Of a stretch of DNA of 7,716 nucleotides, positions 5,669 through 7,716 are shown piece by piece. Numbering within the stretch: the first letter of the stretch is position 1; every line of letters starts with the position of its first letter. The position numbers and the translations under genes are program-made. Under the pieces are notes generated by a model. That model did not search any database. It was not told the origin of the DNA and was given only the letters and a program-made list of their open reading frames with translations. The DNA lies in the NCBI GenBank assembly GCA_900769965.1, contig CAAGIQ010000205.1, positions 1-7,716 of the forward strand, given 5' to 3'. The stretch is from Bacilli bacterium (GTDB taxonomy: Bacteria; Bacillota_I; Bacilli_A; RFN20; CAG-288).

Positions 5669-7139
5669 ACATAGCTAATTTAGATTGTTGAATGGCGTAA
5701 TCAAAGGCACCTGAAACAGTTCTAGAACCGGTTAAGACTTGAGCGATGATACCACCGACTTCATCTCTAACAACAGCACTTCCTTTAAAGACAGCAGTTG
5801 AGAGATATCTTCCGTTGATATCTTCTTTAACAACTCTAGCGCTATCAGCGTAGATTTCGCCTTCTTGCATGTATTCTAAGTAGTCTTCTGTATCGTAAGA
5901 AGATTTTCTTACTGGGACATAGCCTTGGCTTCCATAGATACATAAATCGACGTTGTTTTGAGTAGAAGTTAAATATTTCATAAACTTCCAAGCGTATTCA
6001 GTAACTTTTGGATTGCTTCTATTTTTCAAAAGAACCATTGTTGGACCTTGAGAAACATAGAGTGGATTATTGTTTGAAGCTGGAACTTTACAAACGCCAA
6101 CGGTGAAGCTTCCACCGGTTGGAGCGTTATAACCAGTACCACCGCTACTACCAACGGTAATGATACATTTACCTTCTTTAAAGGAATCGGAACCATAGGT
6201 ACCGATTGTACCTTTTGTAGTCAATAATCCTTGGTCGTGATAATTCTTAAATTCTGTAACCATAGCCTCAGCTTTGGTTCTGTTTTCTCCGCTTTCAAAA
6301 TCTATTTTTCCTTTACCTGTAGTTTGATCAACACTGATAAATGGAATATCGTTTTGAAGCATCTTAGAAATGAATAAGTTTGAGTCAGAATCGTAGACGA
6401 TTGGTGTTTCCATTGAAGACATTACTTGAGATTTATTCTCTTTTGCGACTTTAGCTACTTTAAATAATTCATCCCATGTGACATTGTTCATGAATTCCTT
6501 AACTTTATTTTGAGTATTGATGTTCTCATCGTAAATCTTTAAAGCGGTAGAAACAGCTTCAACATTGTAGAACATAACTTCTGTAGACTTCATAAGTGGG
6601 AATGAATATGTTCCTTCATAAGCGTATTTTTGACCTTCTTCGTAGAATGATGTAACTAAATCATCAGCACCTTTATCATCTCCATAAGCCGACTCTTTTC
6701 CTAAGCCGATTTCTGGATCGTTGATATATGTGTCGAGATTAACAACATATTCTCCTTTTGTTTCTTCTAGAGATAAATACTCAGCAACATGGTCAGGATA
6801 AGCGATGGCGATATCTGGAGTAGTACCGGTAGCAAAGCTCTTTGTTACCTTGTTTTTGATATCGTCATAACTACCTTGGTAAGTTTTAGAAGGGTCGATA
6901 AAGTTGATATCGACACCTTCTTCTTGCTTTACCAACGCTTTAAAGTCTTCAGCTTTTGATTGGAATTCTTCAACGATTCCTTGACCAAATGTATGCCAGA
7001 AGTTAATAGTGATATCTTCTGTGCTTCCACCGCTTGAGGTGTTAGCGTTTGAAGTATTACCACTACTTTCTCCACAGCTTGCGAGTCCACCTAAAAGAGA
7101 AACCGATAAGATTAAATTAAGAAACAATCTTTTCTTCAT
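5667..7139 (-). CDS. ABC transporter extracellular solute-binding lipoprotein (family 1, UgpB/MalE-like)
   Basis: The 490-residue product has signal peptide MKKRLF plus a hydrophobic run and lipobox LASC (C22), then a Ser/Asn/Gly/Thr linker to about residue 40. The mature part begins DITINFWHTFGQG (42-54), the usual opening strand of family 1 binding proteins, and continues with the hinge-type TGTTPDIAIAYPD (104-116), EVMFYNVEAV (187-196), TWDELFKVAK (221-230), YAWKFMKYLTS (382-392), GYVPVRKSSYDTEDY (406-420) and AFKGSAVVRDEVGG (450-463). The length is normal and no part is missing. It would capture a ligand outside the membrane and pass it to an ABC permease; none is encoded in this window. 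Sugars or glycerol phosphates are the usual ligands of the family, but the ligand cannot be read from sequence. AGGAGG (7152-7147) stands seven bases before the ATG. It follows a paralogous gene by 63 bases and precedes the nuclease by 10. Confidence 0.92.
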   Translation of the reverse strand: MKKRLFLNLILSVSLLGGLASCGESSGNTSNANTSSGGSTEDITINFWHTFGQGIVEEFQSKAEDFKALVKQEEGVDINFIDPSKTYQGSYDDIKNKVTKSFATGTTPDIAIAYPDHVAEYLSLEETKGEYVVNLDTYINDPEIGLGKESAYGDDKGADDLVTSFYEEGQKYAYEGTYSFPLMKSTEVMFYNVEAVSTALKIYDENINTQNKVKEFMNNVTWDELFKVAKVAKENKSQVMSSMETPIVYDSDSNLFISKMLQNDIPFISVDQTTGKGKIDFESGENRTKAEAMVTEFKNYHDQGLLTTKGTIGTYGSDSFKEGKCIITVGSSGGTGYNAPTGGSFTVGVCKVPASNNNPLYVSQGPTMVLLKNRSNPKVTEYAWKFMKYLTSTQNNVDLCIYGSQGYVPVRKSSYDTEDYLEYMQEGEIYADSARVVKEDINGRYLSTAVFKGSAVVRDEVGGIIAQVLTGSRTVSGAFDYAIQQSKLAM

Positions 7140-7146
7140 AAAATTT

Positions 7147-7152
7147 CCTCCT
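7147..7152 (-). promoter_or_regulatory. Ribosome binding site of the complete solute-binding protein
   Basis: A perfect AGGAGG on the minus strand, seven bases before the ATG at 7139-7137, supports this start and fits the signal peptide that follows. Confidence 0.85.
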
Positions 7153-7170
7153 TGTAGTGAACGAATAAAT

Positions 7171-7193
7171 ATTACTTAATCGTTTTAAATAAT
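7171..7193 (-). other. AT-rich hairpin in the gap between the two solute-binding protein genes
   Basis: The minus strand reads ATTATTTAA (7193-7185), loop AACGA, then TTAAGTAAT (7179-7171): nine pairs including one G-U. It lies in the 62-base region between the stop of the first binding gene and the ribosome site of the second. The stem has no strong pairs beyond A-U and only ATTTATTCG follows, so it is a poor terminator. It could be a processing or stability element, or simple AT-rich chance. Confidence 0.3.
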
Positions 7194-7202
7194 TGCTTTA
7201 TA

Positions 7203-7716
7203 TTAGAGAGCTAATAAGCATTCAGAAACAGCTTTTTCGAATAATTCGTTGAGCTTAGCATCTGTTAAGTTAGCTTCCATTAAGCAGCTAGTCATCAAAC
7301 CACCGACTTGTGTTCTAGCAGTAGAAGAACCTTTGAAAGCTGGAGAGGTGTACATTTCACCAGTGATGTTCTTGGTGTAGTCAGCGCTCTTAGCCATTAA
7401 TCTTTCAAGGGATTTAGCTGGTTTACCATCTGGATTTGTGGCATCTTTATAATCTTCATCCTCATAGTTAGAATGTCTGATACCCATATAACCGGAGTTG
7501 ATAGCCCAGTCTAAGGAGTTCTCTTCGTTAGTCATGTGTTTGTAGAATAACCAGGAAGCTAAGGCTCTATCATCATCGTTGTGATCTAAGACTGTTAAGG
7601 ATGGACCTTGGTTGATGACGAATGGATCTTTTCCTGCAGCGTGTGGGATTCTAGCAACACCGACGTTCATTGGGTTAGCAGAGCTAAATTGATATTTAAC
7701 ACCACCAGTTGAACCA
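7203..7716 (-). CDS. Second ABC transporter solute-binding protein, C-terminal part (5' end beyond right edge)
   Basis: The reading frame is open from the window edge (first whole codon at 7715-7713) to a TAA at 7205-7203, giving the last 170 residues. The Met codon at 7670 is internal and not a start. The fragment begins GSTGGVKYQF and aligns with residues about 330-490 of the neighbouring binding protein. Shared anchors are GS.GG, GV.(R/K)(I/V)P, (N/S)QGP, then G(Y).(G/P)(I/V)R.S.Y.(D/E), and AFKGS...R..VGG near the end. It is therefore a diverged paralogue and a family 1 receptor. The N-terminus, signal peptide and promoter lie outside the window. Two receptors in tandem suggest either two related ligands for one permease or a recent duplication followed by specialisation. 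The stop is followed by a 63-base gap, and the genes are probably co-transcribed. Confidence 0.88.
   Translation of the reverse strand, partial: GSTGGVKYQFSSANPMNVGVARIPHAAGKDPFVINQGPSLTVLDHNDDDRALASWLFYKHMTNEENSLDWAINSGYMGIRHSNYEDEDYKDATNPDGKPAKSLERLMAKSADYTKNITGEMYTSPAFKGSSTARTQVGGLMTSCLMEANLTDAKLNELFEKAVSECLLAL

Noticed and set aside
7203..7670. Reading the right-edge gene as a complete 155-residue protein starting at 7670
   Set aside because: The frame stays open to the window edge, the upstream codons continue the alignment with the neighbouring binding protein (GSTGG), and no signal peptide follows the Met, so it is internal.
1..7716. Mycoplasma-type genetic code with TGA as tryptophan
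   Set aside because: Tryptophans checked in several genes are TGG and no long frame needs TGA read through; the visible stops are TAA or TAG.
1..7716. Defence system, CRISPR array, mobile element or structural RNA gene
   Set aside because: No spaced direct repeats, transposase or recombinase motifs, terminal inverted repeats, tRNA-like cloverleaf or long non-coding stretch was found. The nuclease is exported, which does not fit intracellular defence.

Overview
The window reads as AT-rich chromosome of a low-GC Gram-positive bacterium. My best guess is an uncultured gut-type Bacilli/Mollicutes relative (RF39-, Erysipelotrichales- or Acholeplasma-like). Grounds for this are four lipobox signal peptides, Ser/Thr-rich linkers after the lipid-anchored Cys, strong AGGAGG ribosome sites, AGA-rich arginine use and A/T-ending codons. 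Tryptophan is encoded by TGG wherever I checked (for example in the nicotinate phosphoribosyltransferase HSW motif) and the long frames have no internal TGA. It therefore uses the standard code, which argues against Mycoplasma or Spiroplasma. The taxonomic placement is inference. Every supported gene lies on the minus strand, so the window is read right to left; no gap between genes exceeds 100 bases, and I found no RNA gene, CRISPR array or insertion sequence.

Region A (about 7716 down to 1633) looks like the end of one long transcription unit of cell-surface genes. In order it holds: the C-terminal 170 residues of a solute-binding protein that enters from the right edge; a complete paralogous solute-binding lipoprotein; a lipoprotein thermonuclease with an intact catalytic set and a long C-terminal extension; a small zinc-ribbon protein with two membrane helices; and a 651-residue modular lipoprotein with Ig-like, OB-like, InlB-repeat-like and duplicated beta-sandwich segments. 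Gaps are 63, 10, 12 and 62 bases. Two of the ribosome sites sit on the stop codon of the preceding gene. The unit ends at a clear rho-independent terminator at 1633-1661.

Region B (1650 down to 1) is a nicotinate salvage operon. It has its own promoter, whose -35 box lies inside the preceding terminator hairpin. It holds nicotinate phosphoribosyltransferase (pncB) and an 11-base-overlapping NadD-like adenylyltransferase that runs off the left edge. Together they would make nicotinate mononucleotide and then nicotinate adenine dinucleotide.

The most interesting idea is that region A is a surface nucleic-acid scavenging module: an anchored nuclease makes fragments, OB-fold-bearing lipoproteins may hold them, and the paired binding proteins hand a product to an ABC permease encoded outside the window. 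The nuclease call is strong. The functional link to the binding proteins is inference from gene order; those proteins resemble carbohydrate-type family 1 receptors, so a sugar ligand remains at least as likely.
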